Shown here: piece after piece, positions 35,437 through 45,625 of the stretch
Numbering within the stretch: position 1 is the stretch's first letter
How the letters are laid out: each line of letters starts with the position of its first letter
Origin: JAAELZ01 sp965209105
GTDB lineage: Bacteria > Pseudomonadota > Gammaproteobacteria > Arenicellales > Poriferihabitantaceae
Reading direction: 5' to 3'
Length of the DNA stretch: 64,000 nt
NCBI GenBank assembly: GCA_965209105.1
Contig: CBDBQB010000033.1
Span: forward strand, 248,001-312,000
Translations under genes and position numbers: made by a program
Notes under the pieces: model-generated
Database searches by the model: none
The model's input: the letters and a program-made list of their open reading frames with translations, nothing else
Told to the model about the DNA's origin: nothing

Positions 35437-36638
35437 GAGACCGCAGCATAACTCACGATTTCAGTCTGACATTTCCGAAGGGGTCATTTTTGAATCATAT
35501 TTGTCGATTTTCGCGTATTTGATCATGATTTAGCGACTTTTTATTGATTCGCGCCCCTAAACCCATATTAAAGGCGCAACTATCTTGCATAGTGCCAATC
35601 TGGCAAGCCATACAAACTTAAGAATTTAGCGCCTTTACGGATATTCGCCGCTATCGCCGCTAGGCCGTAAACAGTCGTGTTTTTAGCTAAGCCCATAAAC
35701 CGAGTCCGAGCTAAACCATAGTGCTGCTTGTAAGTGGCAAAGGGCCGTTCGCCTCCTGCTCGTGTTACTGCAATAACTGCATTGCGGCTACGGTCTGCAT
35801 CTGACAACGGATTATCTCGATATCCCTTGCGTTGAACTTGGTCATCAATTCCAAGTTGCTCCAGTTTATCTCGCGTCTCATGCGAGCTATACGCCGCATC
35901 AGCATATAGGGCAGTCTCATCGCCCAACAGTAATTCATCGCGCTGCTGACTGTCATGAACATGCCCTGGCGTCACACTCTGGCGCTGAACAAACCCATCC
36001 TCATCAACTCCCGTATGCACTGAGTAGCCATAGGTGGATTTCTTTCGACCTTGGCTGTCATTCTTAACGTGCCAGCTGGCATCAGGATCTCGCTTAGGCG
36101 TGCCATCTTTGCCCTTACCATTTCCAGAACGAGCCGCCTCTATAGGAGTTGCATCTATAATATTGATACGCCCCTTGCTCATAATAATGTTCTTTGATTC
36201 AAGTTGGCGATTGATCTCACCTAGCAAACGATCCCATAGCTCGTGCTCTACTAGCTTGCTTCGAAAGCGCCCAAGGGTTGAAGCTTCGGGCACATCACCG
36301 CCTAACTCAAAGCGGCAAAACTTACGAAACAATAAATCCCTAAATAAGCACTGCGCTAACTCCCTATCCGACAGCTCATACCAAATGCCCAGCATCAAGC
36401 TGCGGAACAAACTAAGTAATGGATAGCTTGGGCGGCCCGTAGTACCAGCGTAAATAGATGACAGCAGCATCTCTATTTCGCTCCAATCTAATAGTGCTTC
36501 TGTATCATCAAGGCTATGCAGAATTGGATGATCCAAGTCTGATCTTGATACTAATAAATCTCGTTGCGTGGTGAATGGTTTTTGCATGCCTGATTTTAAC
36601 AAATTATCCGATCGCTCGATGAGTTATGCTGCACTCTC
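35437..36638 (-). mobile_element. Complete IS5-family insertion sequence, about 1.2 kb
   Basis: One transposase gene lies between imperfect 19-bp inverted repeats: left 35437-35455 and right 36620-36638, sharing GCAGCATAACTCA, with mismatches near the outer end. Five identical bases, taata, flank both ends, a plausible target duplication. It sits in the divergent gap between cyoA and the MFS gene. The intact gene and clean ends indicate a recent insertion. Confidence 0.85.
35580..36602 (-). CDS. IS5-family transposase
   Basis: 340 residues. The N-terminal InsH/DUF772-like domain contains LMLGIWYELSDRELAQCLFRD. The DDE catalytic core shows Asp in NIIDATPIEAARS, Asp in LYADAAYSS and Glu in GGERPFATYKQHYG (the IS5/IS4 Y-R-E-like block). 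A lysine-rich insert (GNGKGKDGTPKRDPDASW) precedes the second Asp. No frameshift, so probably active. Confidence 0.95.
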   Translation of the reverse strand: MLKSGMQKPFTTQRDLLVSRSDLDHPILHSLDDTEALLDWSEIEMLLSSIYAGTTGRPSYPLLSLFRSLMLGIWYELSDRELAQCLFRDLLFRKFCRFELGGDVPEASTLGRFRSKLVEHELWDRLLGEINRQLESKNIIMSKGRINIIDATPIEAARSGNGKGKDGTPKRDPDASWHVKNDSQGRKKSTYGYSVHTGVDEDGFVQRQSVTPGHVHDSQQRDELLLGDETALYADAAYSSHETRDKLEQLGIDDQVQRKGYRDNPLSDADRSRNAVIAVTRAGGERPFATYKQHYGLARTRFMGLAKNTTVYGLAAIAANIRKGAKFLSLYGLPDWHYAR

Positions 36639-36803
36639 TAATAGTACGGGATGATCAAGTACATTTTTGTTAATCGAGTCGCAAGTTTAGTATACTATCG
36701 TGCAGAGCATTTTCACGTATTACAATAATATCAGCTGTCGCATAGGAATGAATAAATACGGAGGCTCGTCTAATTTCAAATCTGGAGTCTAAAAGCATAG
36801 ATC

Positions 36804-38096
36804 ATGAGTACCATTGCAACGAATCAGGATTCATCGCCAAACGCCGCTGAGGTTCTGCACCCCGAGCAGATAGTCGTGACCGTCATCATGACGCGCGTTT
36901 CCGAATACTTTGGTTTTTTTGTTTTTGCCATCGCCTGTGCGCTGGTATTTCCCAAAGTATTCTTCCCGAACTACGACCTGGTAACCGCGACGCTAATTTC
37001 TTTTGGCGTGTTTTCCTTGGCCTTTATATCGAAAAGTTTTGCGCGAGCCGTGTTCACCCCCCTCGAAGAACGCGTTGGTCGTGGCGCCCGGGTCACCGTG
37101 GCGATGTTCTTGCTCGGCGCTTCAACTATTTTCGTCGGCTTTATTCCAGGCTATGCTGAAATCGGTATTGTCGCGCCGATACTGCTGTGCCTTTCTAGAA
37201 TCGGACAGGGCCTTGGTTCTGGTGGCGCTGAAGATGGTTTGCCGGTCATCATGATGATGAATGCGCCCGAACACAAAAAGAGTTGGTATTCCATGATCCC
37301 GCAGCTGGGTGGCCCCATCGGTTTTGCGATCGCCGCTTCGATTTTCTATGTGCTGACCGCCTACTTAACCGCCGAGGAGTTTATTGACTGGGGATGGCGA
37401 TTCCCATTTATGGTGGTGCTGTCGCTGCAAGTCGTCGCCCTGTTTTCACGTCTGCGATTGCTAGACACGCCGGAGTATCAAAACGCGGTTGATGAGCATT
37501 CTTTACGCAGTAGCCCAGTGAGTAAGGTGTTGAAAAATCACTGGCCACAAGTTCTGCTCGGTACGTATTTACCGCTGGCCTCCTATACGCTGTTTCATAT
37601 GGTGGCGGTTTTCCCGCTGGGTTATATCAAATTGTTCGAAGGAGAGTCGGTTCCTAATATGCTGGGAATGCAAACAATCGGCGCTGTGTTGGCTGTCGTC
37701 ACCTGTATTTTGTCCGGCCTGTTGGCGGATCGGTTTGGCCGCCGACATTTTTTGATGGTGATCACCGCGATGATAGCTGTGCTGAGTTTTTTTATCGGCG
37801 AGCTACAAGAGAATACAGGGTTGTTTGTACTGCTTGGTTTTGCCCTGCTTGGCTTTTCATTCGGTCAATCAAGTGGCACGCTACCGCACCGATTTGAACG
37901 CGAATACCGTTATACAGGGGTCGCATTGAGCACTGATTTGGGATGGTTGTTCGGTGCCGCCTTCGCGCCGATTATCGCGCTTAGCCTGACATTCTGGCTA
38001 GGTATTGAATACGCAGGTTATTATCTGCTATCCGGGGCAGTGGCGACTCTGATTGCGCTTTTCATTGCTGATCGCTTACCCAGTATCGGTGATTAA
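36804..38096 (+). CDS. MFS transporter, metabolite:H+ symporter-like
   Basis: 430 residues, twelve predicted helices. Signature loops are degenerate but visible: LSRIGQGLGSGGAEDG after helix 4 and GLLADRFGRRHFLMV between the halves, as in the MHS (ShiA/ProP-like) group. It diverges from cyoA, with an IS element now between them. MFS genes beside cyo operons occur in other proteobacteria. Substrate unknown. Confidence 0.88.
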   Translation: MSTIATNQDSSPNAAEVLHPEQIVVTVIMTRVSEYFGFFVFAIACALVFPKVFFPNYDLVTATLISFGVFSLAFISKSFARAVFTPLEERVGRGARVTVAMFLLGASTIFVGFIPGYAEIGIVAPILLCLSRIGQGLGSGGAEDGLPVIMMMNAPEHKKSWYSMIPQLGGPIGFAIAASIFYVLTAYLTAEEFIDWGWRFPFMVVLSLQVVALFSRLRLLDTPEYQNAVDEHSLRSSPVSKVLKNHWPQVLLGTYLPLASYTLFHMVAVFPLGYIKLFEGESVPNMLGMQTIGAVLAVVTCILSGLLADRFGRRHFLMVITAMIAVLSFFIGELQENTGLFVLLGFALLGFSFGQSSGTLPHRFEREYRYTGVALSTDLGWLFGAAFAPIIALSLTFWLGIEYAGYYLLSGAVATLIALFIADRLPSIGD

Positions 38097-38320
38097 ACGT
38101 ACTGTCGCGCAGATCCGACGAAGGCTTGGGCTAGCTGTGTAGATCGTCAGTGGCTTGCCTTATTTAGCCGTAGGCATAAAGGCTGTTGGGTGAATAGGGC
38201 TACAGCTCGAATGGCTCGAATTGCCAGCGTTCCCAAACTATATTTCAAGTCCAATTTGTGGGTGGAAACCTTAAGCAGCGGGGTGCTGTCCAAAGCGGGC
38301 GGTTTATGCCAACCGTCGCC

Positions 38321-40525
38321 TCATCCGGCTTTACGCAGGATCACGCAGGCCAGTGGGGGCAGCGTCAACTGGATAGAATCTGGCTTGTTCATCCATGCCA
38401 CGGGCTCACTGTCTACGCCGCCGTGATTGCCGACATTACCGCCACCATATGATTCTGCATCGGTATTCATTATCTCTTCATAGTAACCCACTTCCGGTAC
38501 CCCTAGACGGTAATTTTGTCTCGGCACCGGGGTGAGATTTAATGCCACCACCACCATACCGCCGTGCTTATCACGGCGAATATAGCTTAAGGTAGAGTTC
38601 TCCACATCGTCGCAATCTATCCACTCAAAACCATGGGCGTCGAAATCAACTTCATACAGAGCAGGCACATCACGATAGAGGTGGTTCATGTCGCGCATCA
38701 TCAGTTGTAGCCCCCGATGCGGCATAAAATTTGCTTGATCCCATGACAGCGATGTATTGTGGTTCCATTCTGGCCACTGGCCAAACTCGATCCCCATGAA
38801 CTGTAATTTTTTACCGGGATGGGTGTACATATAAGCGTAAAGCAATCTTAAATTGGCGAATTTCTGCCAATCATCTCCGGGCATTTTACTCGACATCGAG
38901 CCTTTGCCATGCACCACTTCGTCATGTGAGAAGGGCAGAATAAAGTTTTCTGTATGGGCATAAACCATCGAGAAGGTCAGCTCGCCCTGATGATAACGTC
39001 GGTGCACTGGCGGGTGCTTGAAATACTGTAAGGTGTCATTCATCCAGCCCATATTCCATTTCATGGTGAAGCCTAAGCCGCCCAAATAGATGGGTTTGCT
39101 CACCATGGGCCAGGAGGTAGACTCCTCTGCCATGGTGACGGCGCCGGGATGACGCTCATGTACCAGCGTATTGAATTGCTTTAGAAATTCTACCGCTTCG
39201 AGATTCTCGCGACCACCGTACTTGTTTGGCGACCATTCACCCTCTTCGCGAGAATAATCGAGGTATAACATCGAGGCGACAGCATCCACGCGCAGGCCGT
39301 CGATGTGATATTCATCCAGCCAGAACAAGGCAGAGGCGATGAGAAAGTTTCGTACCTCGTTACGGCCAAAATTAAAAATATAGGTGCCCCAGTCTTTGTG
39401 CTCGCCGAGCTGAGGATCTTCGTGTTCATACAAGGGTGTGCCGTCGAATCGTGCCAGACCATGGGCATCTTTCGGGAAATGTGCAGGCACCCAGTCGAGA
39501 AACACACCGAGGCCATTTTGATGACAGTGATCGACGAAAAAACGAAAGTCATTCGGCGATCCAAACCGACTGGTGGGTGCAAAATAGCCCACCGTCTGAT
39601 AACCCCAAGAACCCTCATACGGGTATTCTGTGATGGGCATCAATTCGATATGGGTATAGCCCATCCATAGGCAATATTCAACCAACTGAGCGGCCAAATC
39701 TCGATAGCCAATATGCGCCCCGTCATCGAGTCGCCAGGAGCCGAGTTGAACTTCGTAAATGCTCATCGGTTGATCTAAGGCTTGAGTTGCCGGCCGTTCC
39801 TTTACCCATTGATTGTCAGACCATTTATATTGCTTTGGATCGTGTACCACGCAGGCAGTTTTGGGGCGCACTTCCATTTGTTGTGCGTAAGGGTCAACTT
39901 TTTCAAAAACGTCTCCGTTGCTGGCGAGAATCTCAAATTTATAAACCTCTTGGGCGCACAGGGCAGGAATAAATATCTCCCAAATCCCCGATGACCCTCT
40001 TGAGCGCATCTGGTGTTCACGTCCATCCCAGTGATTAAAATTGCCGATCACACTCACGCGCTGCGCTGAAGGTGCCCACACCGCAAAGCCAACCCCGCTC
40101 ACCCCCTCACTTTCACGGATATGTGCGCCCAATAATTTATATTTCTCGAAATGATTGCCCTCAGCGATTAGGTGCAAGTCAAGATCCCCCAGAATTGGCG
40201 GGAAGCGATAGGCATCTTCCTCCTCCCATCGATGACCCTCGTGGCTTTCAATCCGAAAACGGTAGGCCGATTCAAAAGAGCCTTGAGGCAGCTGTACTTC
40301 AAAAAGATCGGTACCTTCCACACGCGGCATGGCTTTGGCACGCTTGCCTTCCACCAGTAACCACATTTTCACAGCGCGAGGCTTAAAGGCGCGTATCGTA
40401 AGTCCGGTGTTTTTGCCCTTGGCCTTGCCTTTATCTGGAATACCCGCGTGGCGACCCAAATAATTGAACGGATCATGACCGCGTGCGGTGATAATCTCAT
40501 GGGCGAATTCAGGCAATTTATTCAT
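38321..40525 (-). CDS. glgB: 1,4-alpha-glucan branching enzyme
   Basis: Cuts alpha-1,4 chains and makes alpha-1,6 branches in glycogen. 734 residues: N-terminal CBM48 domains, then a GH13 barrel with nucleophile Asp in DGLRVDAVASMLY, acid Glu in TMAEESTSWP and FSHDEVVHGKGSM. It is 38 bp downstream of pgm on the same strand. Confidence 0.97.
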   Translation of the reverse strand: MNKLPEFAHEIITARGHDPFNYLGRHAGIPDKGKAKGKNTGLTIRAFKPRAVKMWLLVEGKRAKAMPRVEGTDLFEVQLPQGSFESAYRFRIESHEGHRWEEEDAYRFPPILGDLDLHLIAEGNHFEKYKLLGAHIRESEGVSGVGFAVWAPSAQRVSVIGNFNHWDGREHQMRSRGSSGIWEIFIPALCAQEVYKFEILASNGDVFEKVDPYAQQMEVRPKTACVVHDPKQYKWSDNQWVKERPATQALDQPMSIYEVQLGSWRLDDGAHIGYRDLAAQLVEYCLWMGYTHIELMPITEYPYEGSWGYQTVGYFAPTSRFGSPNDFRFFVDHCHQNGLGVFLDWVPAHFPKDAHGLARFDGTPLYEHEDPQLGEHKDWGTYIFNFGRNEVRNFLIASALFWLDEYHIDGLRVDAVASMLYLDYSREEGEWSPNKYGGRENLEAVEFLKQFNTLVHERHPGAVTMAEESTSWPMVSKPIYLGGLGFTMKWNMGWMNDTLQYFKHPPVHRRYHQGELTFSMVYAHTENFILPFSHDEVVHGKGSMSSKMPGDDWQKFANLRLLYAYMYTHPGKKLQFMGIEFGQWPEWNHNTSLSWDQANFMPHRGLQLMMRDMNHLYRDVPALYEVDFDAHGFEWIDCDDVENSTLSYIRRDKHGGMVVVALNLTPVPRQNYRLGVPEVGYYEEIMNTDAESYGGGNVGNHGGVDSEPVAWMNKPDSIQLTLPPLACVILRKAG

Positions 40526-40563
40526 GATTTCTTTTGCGTATTGTCGGCAGATTTGTCCAAAGA

Positions 40564-42195
40564 TTAAGTGATTACCGTGGGGGCGGTGCGCTGAGTATAG
40601 TGTTGAAGTTTGGAAACACTCGCTGCGATCTTGATCAGCTCATGCAGTGCAATCTGGGCGTCCTCTGATTGTTTATCGAGGTTTTGTTCAAAAGATTCTA
40701 TATAGATACGCACGGTGGCACCTTCTGTGCCCGTGCCGGAAAGTCGGAAAATAATTCGCGCTCCATCTTCAAATAAGAGGCGGATACCCTGGCCGCTGCT
40801 GACTGAATGATCGACCGGATCGGTATAGGAAAAATCATCGCAGAGCTGTACGATTCGACCGCCCATCTCGCTGCCCTCGATTTCATCGAAGCGGGCGCGC
40901 AGATCATCCATCATGGCCTCAGCAGAGGCGGCATCTACGCCTTCATAATCATGTCTAGAATAATAGTGTCGGCCATATTCTGCCCAATGTTCAGTGACGA
41001 TTTCGGCGACGGATTGCTTGCGTACTGCAAGTATATTTAACCAGAAAAGCACCGCCCACATTCCGTCTTTCTCGCGCACATGATCCGAGCCCGTGCCAAA
41101 AGACTCCTCCCCACAGAGGGTCACTTTGCCCGCATCCATCAAATTGCCAAAAAACTTCCAGCCCGTCGGTGTTTCAAAGCAATCAATGCCCAATTTTTCG
41201 GCCACCCGGTCAATGGCGGCACTGGTGGGCATAGAACGTGCGACACCCGCGATACCCTTAGCATAACCAGGGACTAGGGTTGCATTGGCAGCCAGAATGG
41301 CGAGGGAATCACTCGGGGTCACGAAAAAGTGCTTGCCCAAAATCATGTTCCGATCACCGTCTCCATCTGACGCTGCCCCAAATTCAGGTGCATCCTTGCC
41401 AAACATCACATCCACCAATTCTTTGGCATAAGTCAGGTTTGGGTCGGGATGACCGCCGCCAAAATCTTCTTTGGAGACACAGTTCATATTGCTCTTTGCA
41501 GGCGCGCCTAGTTTTTGCTCAAAAATAATCTCGGCATAAGGCCCCGTCACCGCGTGCATGGCGTCAAAAACCATACGGAAGTCACCCGATAACAGCTCCC
41601 GGATGGCATCAAAATCAAACAAGCGCTGCATTAATATGCTGTAGTCTGCAACCGGATCAATCACATCAACCAGCATATCGCCTAGGGTTTGGAATCTCTT
41701 CTCGTCCAGTGCAATATCATTGGCATCGAGAATTTTGTATTCAGTGATGGTTTCAGTGCGGGCAAAAATTGCCTCGGTCACCGCAACTGGCGCGGGGCCA
41801 CCATTGCCAATATTGTATTTGATGCCAAAATCTTCGTCCGGCCCCGCGGGATTGTGACTGGCGGAGAGAATAAGACCACCATAAGCGCTATTTTTGCGAA
41901 TAATGCAGGATGCGGCGGGGGTTGAAAGTATGCCGCCGAGTCCGACAATGACTTTGCCAAAACCGTTGGCCGCCGCCATTTTTAAAATAATCTGAATGGC
42001 TGGTCGGTTGTAATAACGACCATCACCACCGACCACCAGGATTGAACCGGAAAAATCCCCGATCGAGTCGAATACCGACTGGACAAAGTTTTCTAAGTAG
42101 TGCGCCTGCTGAAAAGTTTTGACTTTTTTACGCAGCCCAGAGGTTCCGGGCAGCTGCCCCTCAAAGGGGGTGCTGGCTTGGTTTCTGACGGACAT
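40564..42195 (-). CDS. pgm: Phosphoglucomutase, glucose-phosphate specific
   Basis: Interconverts glucose-6-phosphate and glucose-1-phosphate, supplying GlgC and draining GlgP. 543 residues. The phosphoserine loop is LSASHNPAGPDEDFGIKYN; the metal loop is DGDGDRNMI; the sugar-binding CGEESFGTGSDHVREKDG and phosphate-binding RLSGTGTEGATVR loops are intact. First gene of pgm-glgB, divergent from glgC. Confidence 0.97.
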   Translation of the reverse strand: MSVRNQASTPFEGQLPGTSGLRKKVKTFQQAHYLENFVQSVFDSIGDFSGSILVVGGDGRYYNRPAIQIILKMAAANGFGKVIVGLGGILSTPAASCIIRKNSAYGGLILSASHNPAGPDEDFGIKYNIGNGGPAPVAVTEAIFARTETITEYKILDANDIALDEKRFQTLGDMLVDVIDPVADYSILMQRLFDFDAIRELLSGDFRMVFDAMHAVTGPYAEIIFEQKLGAPAKSNMNCVSKEDFGGGHPDPNLTYAKELVDVMFGKDAPEFGAASDGDGDRNMILGKHFFVTPSDSLAILAANATLVPGYAKGIAGVARSMPTSAAIDRVAEKLGIDCFETPTGWKFFGNLMDAGKVTLCGEESFGTGSDHVREKDGMWAVLFWLNILAVRKQSVAEIVTEHWAEYGRHYYSRHDYEGVDAASAEAMMDDLRARFDEIEGSEMGGRIVQLCDDFSYTDPVDHSVSSGQGIRLLFEDGARIIFRLSGTGTEGATVRIYIESFEQNLDKQSEDAQIALHELIKIAASVSKLQHYTQRTAPTVIT

Positions 42196-42532
42196 TTTTT
42201 GACTACCCCTTATTGACGGCTAATATTTATTGGTTAGAAAGTGTACACTAGCTACCCTCATTATTTTGAGTCCTTTGCAGTAAATTGATCTGAAAGAGGT
42301 GAAATTAGAAACAGCTAGGCAATAAATTATTTTAAGAGGTTCTCCTTTAAGGAAAGGGTCAAGAACTTGATCAAGCCTAGCCCAAATAGCCGCTATTTAT
42401 AGCTCAGAAATTTACCCGAAAAGGCTTACAAACAATATTTTTAGTCAGCTACTGTCCTTAGGGCGTTCAAACCGAAGGCCAAAATCTGTATCGTGTAATG
42501 CCGCCTTATCAAGCGCGGCTCGGAAATAAGAA
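42196..42532. other. Divergent regulatory gap between pgm-glgB and glgC
   Basis: 337 bp with no gene, AT-richer than its neighbours. It must hold the promoters of both halves of the glycogen cluster. An 8-bp palindrome gtgtacac lies at 42241-42248, 46 bp from the pgm start, and overlaps a weak minus-strand -10 (TACACT). No strong promoter or CRP-type site was found. Confidence 0.4.
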
Positions 42533-43795
42533 ATGTCAACAAAATCAACAGAACGTCATATTAGTCAACTGACTGCCAATACGGTCGCGATCGTGTTAGC
42601 GGGGGGCAAAGGGTCTAGATTGAAAGCGCTGACCGATTGGCGAGCCAAGCCCGCTGTACCGTTTGGCGGAAAATACCGCATCATCGATTACCCCTTGTCC
42701 AATTGCATCAATTCAGGAATACGCCGTATATCTGTATTGACACAATACAAGTCACACTCCTTGCAACGTCATTTGCAACGGGGCTGGAGTTTTCTCTCCG
42801 GTCAGTTTGGTGAGTTTCTGGAGGTATTGCCTGCCCAGCAACGCACAGGCGAAAATTGGTACGAAGGCACAGCCGATGCGGTTTACCAGAACCTCGATAT
42901 CCTTCGTTTTCATGGGCCAGAATATATCGTCATTTTAGCGGGCGATCATATTTACAAAATGGACTATGGGAAAATGATTGCCGCGCATGTCAGCAAAGGC
43001 GCAAATATTACGGTTGGCTGTATTCCTGTCACAATGCAAGAGGCAACGGACTTTGGTGTGATGGCGATTGATGACGAAAATCGGATTGTCGAATTTGCGG
43101 AAAAACCCACAAAGCCCAAAGCCATGCCAGGCAATGATGCGATGGCACTCGCTTCAATGGGCATTTATGTGTTTACGACAAGTTATTTGCGTAACGCGCT
43201 GGTGGCGGATGCCAAAAATGAGCACTCCAGCCATGATTTTGGTCATGATCTGATACCCGACGCGATAAAAAATGCCAATGCCTTCGCCTATCCATTTGTC
43301 GATGCCGATGGTGCGCCCGCTTATTGGAAAGATGTGGGCAATATTGATGCTTACTGGGAAGCCAATCTTAATTTGGCCATGATTGATCCGGATCTCAATA
43401 TGTATGATGCCAACTGGCCGATATGGACCTATCAGGAACAACTGGCACCGGCCAAGTTTGCTTTCGATGATAATGATCGACGCGGCATGGCAACAGACTC
43501 TCTGGTTTCGGGGGGCTGTCTGATTACAGGTGCAACCGTGACTCGGTCGGTGCTGTTCTCTAATGTGCGCGTGCATTCGTATTCGAGCGTTGAAGATTGC
43601 GTCATTCTGCCGGATGTTATTGTTGAACGTAATTGCCAATTAAGCCGCTGTGTGGTGGACAAAGGCGCGGTGATACCCGAGGGTACGGTGATTGGCAAAG
43701 ACGCCGAACAAGACGCCAAAAGATTCGATGTGAGCGAAAAAGGTATTGTGCTGGTGACCCCCGAGATGCTCGGGCAGGATATACATGCCGTTTGA
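42533..43795 (+). CDS. glgC: Glucose-1-phosphate adenylyltransferase
   Basis: Makes ADP-glucose, the controlled step of bacterial glycogen synthesis. 420 residues. Nucleotide loop LAGGKGSRLKALTDWRAKPA, then FGGKYRIIDYPLSNCINSG, catalytic region LAGDHIYKMDYGKM, glucose-1-phosphate site VEFAEKPTKP, and a C-terminal left-handed beta-helix with hexapeptide repeats. Known homologues are allosteric, activated by glycolytic intermediates. Confidence 0.98.
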   Translation: MSTKSTERHISQLTANTVAIVLAGGKGSRLKALTDWRAKPAVPFGGKYRIIDYPLSNCINSGIRRISVLTQYKSHSLQRHLQRGWSFLSGQFGEFLEVLPAQQRTGENWYEGTADAVYQNLDILRFHGPEYIVILAGDHIYKMDYGKMIAAHVSKGANITVGCIPVTMQEATDFGVMAIDDENRIVEFAEKPTKPKAMPGNDAMALASMGIYVFTTSYLRNALVADAKNEHSSHDFGHDLIPDAIKNANAFAYPFVDADGAPAYWKDVGNIDAYWEANLNLAMIDPDLNMYDANWPIWTYQEQLAPAKFAFDDNDRRGMATDSLVSGGCLITGATVTRSVLFSNVRVHSYSSVEDCVILPDVIVERNCQLSRCVVDKGAVIPEGTVIGKDAEQDAKRFDVSEKGIVLVTPEMLGQDIHAV

Positions 43796-43924
43796 TATTT
43801 GCTTCAAGCCAACCCGCTAGGCGGTTTGATACGCTAAGCAAAACCATCCACTCAGCGCTTTCACTTATTTTTGTCTTGTCTACACTCATAACCTGATGTT
43901 GAGCACCCGAACCCTAAAAATATT

Positions 43925-45625
43925 GTGAAAAACACGCACAAACCCTTATCCGTTATTTTCTACTGGCATATGCACCAGCCCTTCTACCGCGAAGTGCCCA
44001 GTGGCCGTTACCATCTGCCGTGGGTGTATCTACATGCCATGAAGGACTATACCGACATGGCGGCGATTGTTGATCAGGTTCCCAATGCGCGCGCGGTATT
44101 CAATTATGTCCCCTCCCTAACCGCCCAGATCGAAGACTATTCTTCACAGCTAGTGAGTTGGCTAAACGGTGAGCAGAATGACCTCCCTGATCCCTTATTG
44201 GCAGCACTGGCGCACGAAACCGGCAGCTTCACTGATACGGAATGTATTTATTTGCTGGACAGCTGTTTCCGTTTGAATCACCAAAGGAACCTGCATCGCT
44301 ATCAGGCCTATGACCGATTATGGAAGCTTTCAGAACACGCAAAATCCGAGGATGCTACCACGTATCTTGGCCGGCATTTTTATACGGATTTAGTCACTTG
44401 GTATCATTTGGCCTGGCTAGGAGAGACCGTACGCAACAGCCACTTTGTTGCCTGCCGCTTGATCAAGAAAGGCCGTAACTTTACCTATCAGGATCGCCGT
44501 GACCTGCTGACACTTATTGCGTCTTTGTTGAATGAAATTCCCGAGAAACATCGTCAATTGCAGGCCAAGGGGAAAATCGAAATTAGCACCACGCCCTATG
44601 CGCATCCCATATTACCATTGATGCTAGATTTTAATACCGCGCGTGACACCGTACCCGATGCTATCCTCCCCAAACAAGCCTATCCCGGCGGTAAGGAACG
44701 GGCGATAGAACATATCGAGCTGGCTCAAAAATCCCACCAGAAGATGTTTGAACAGCCCGCCAAAGGTTGCTGGCCCTCTGAAGGGGCGGTGTCTGAAGCG
44801 TCCCTAGCGCTGCTCGGCGAAGCCGGGTTTGATTGGTGTGCCACGGGGGAAACAGTATTACATCACTCACTGGGCTATAACCCTAGAGAGGGAAAATCCG
44901 AAGAAATTTATCGACCCTGGCGGGTGGGCAAAGACCAGCAAGAAATTACTTGCTTCTTTAGAGATGATCATCTTTCTGACATGATTGGCTTTGAGTATGC
45001 CAACTGGAACACCAGTGATGCGGTTGATAATTTTATGCACGAGCTGGCGGGCATCCGTCACCGAACCCAGGGCATGAACAATCCAGTGGTCTCCATCATC
45101 ATGGATGGCGAAAATGCTTGGGAGCATTATCACGAAAATGGCCTGCCATTCCTGAGCAAGCTTTATGAGTCAATTGCACAACACCCAGATTATGAATTAA
45201 CGACTTTCAGCGATTATCTGCAGGCATCACCGGCCACGGAGACCTTGAACAAGCTTACTCCTGGCTCTTGGGTATACGGTAATCTTTCCACTTGGATTGG
45301 TGATCAAGCGAAGACCCGTGGCTGGGAGTTACTCATCGAAGCCAAACTTGCTTTTGATGGTGTGATTGACGAACTCACTGAGCCACAACGCGAAGCTGCC
45401 AGTGAGCAGCTTCGTATCTGTGAAGGTTCTGACTGGTGCTGGTGGTTCGGTGATTATAATCCCAGTGGTGCGGTCAAGGATTTTGATCGACTTTATCGCC
45501 AACACTTGGCGAGATTTTACCATTTAGTCAAGCTGCCCTCACCGCCCTCGCTGGCGGTAACCATCTCCGAGGGGGGTGGAGATGCTGAAGGAGGCGGTAC
45601 TATGCGCAGAGGCAGTACGGACTAG
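43925..45625 (+). CDS. Glycoside hydrolase family 57 protein (amylase/glucanotransferase type)
   Basis: 566 residues from GTG at 43925. Conserved GH57 regions: HMHQPFYREV near the N-terminus, GCWPSEGAVSE, the probable nucleophile Glu in WCATGETVLHH, IIMDGENAWEHYHENG, and a C-terminal region with WSWGN-like pattern (WCWWFGDYN). Enzymes of this type act on alpha-1,4-glucans and are found in glycogen loci of sulfur oxidisers and methanotrophs. The last 30 residues are Gly/Ser rich. The stop overlaps the malQ GTG start by one base (TAGTG). Confidence 0.92.
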   Translation: MKNTHKPLSVIFYWHMHQPFYREVPSGRYHLPWVYLHAMKDYTDMAAIVDQVPNARAVFNYVPSLTAQIEDYSSQLVSWLNGEQNDLPDPLLAALAHETGSFTDTECIYLLDSCFRLNHQRNLHRYQAYDRLWKLSEHAKSEDATTYLGRHFYTDLVTWYHLAWLGETVRNSHFVACRLIKKGRNFTYQDRRDLLTLIASLLNEIPEKHRQLQAKGKIEISTTPYAHPILPLMLDFNTARDTVPDAILPKQAYPGGKERAIEHIELAQKSHQKMFEQPAKGCWPSEGAVSEASLALLGEAGFDWCATGETVLHHSLGYNPREGKSEEIYRPWRVGKDQQEITCFFRDDHLSDMIGFEYANWNTSDAVDNFMHELAGIRHRTQGMNNPVVSIIMDGENAWEHYHENGLPFLSKLYESIAQHPDYELTTFSDYLQASPATETLNKLTPGSWVYGNLSTWIGDQAKTRGWELLIEAKLAFDGVIDELTEPQREAASEQLRICEGSDWCWWFGDYNPSGAVKDFDRLYRQHLARFYHLVKLPSPPSLAVTISEGGGDAEGGGTMRRGSTD

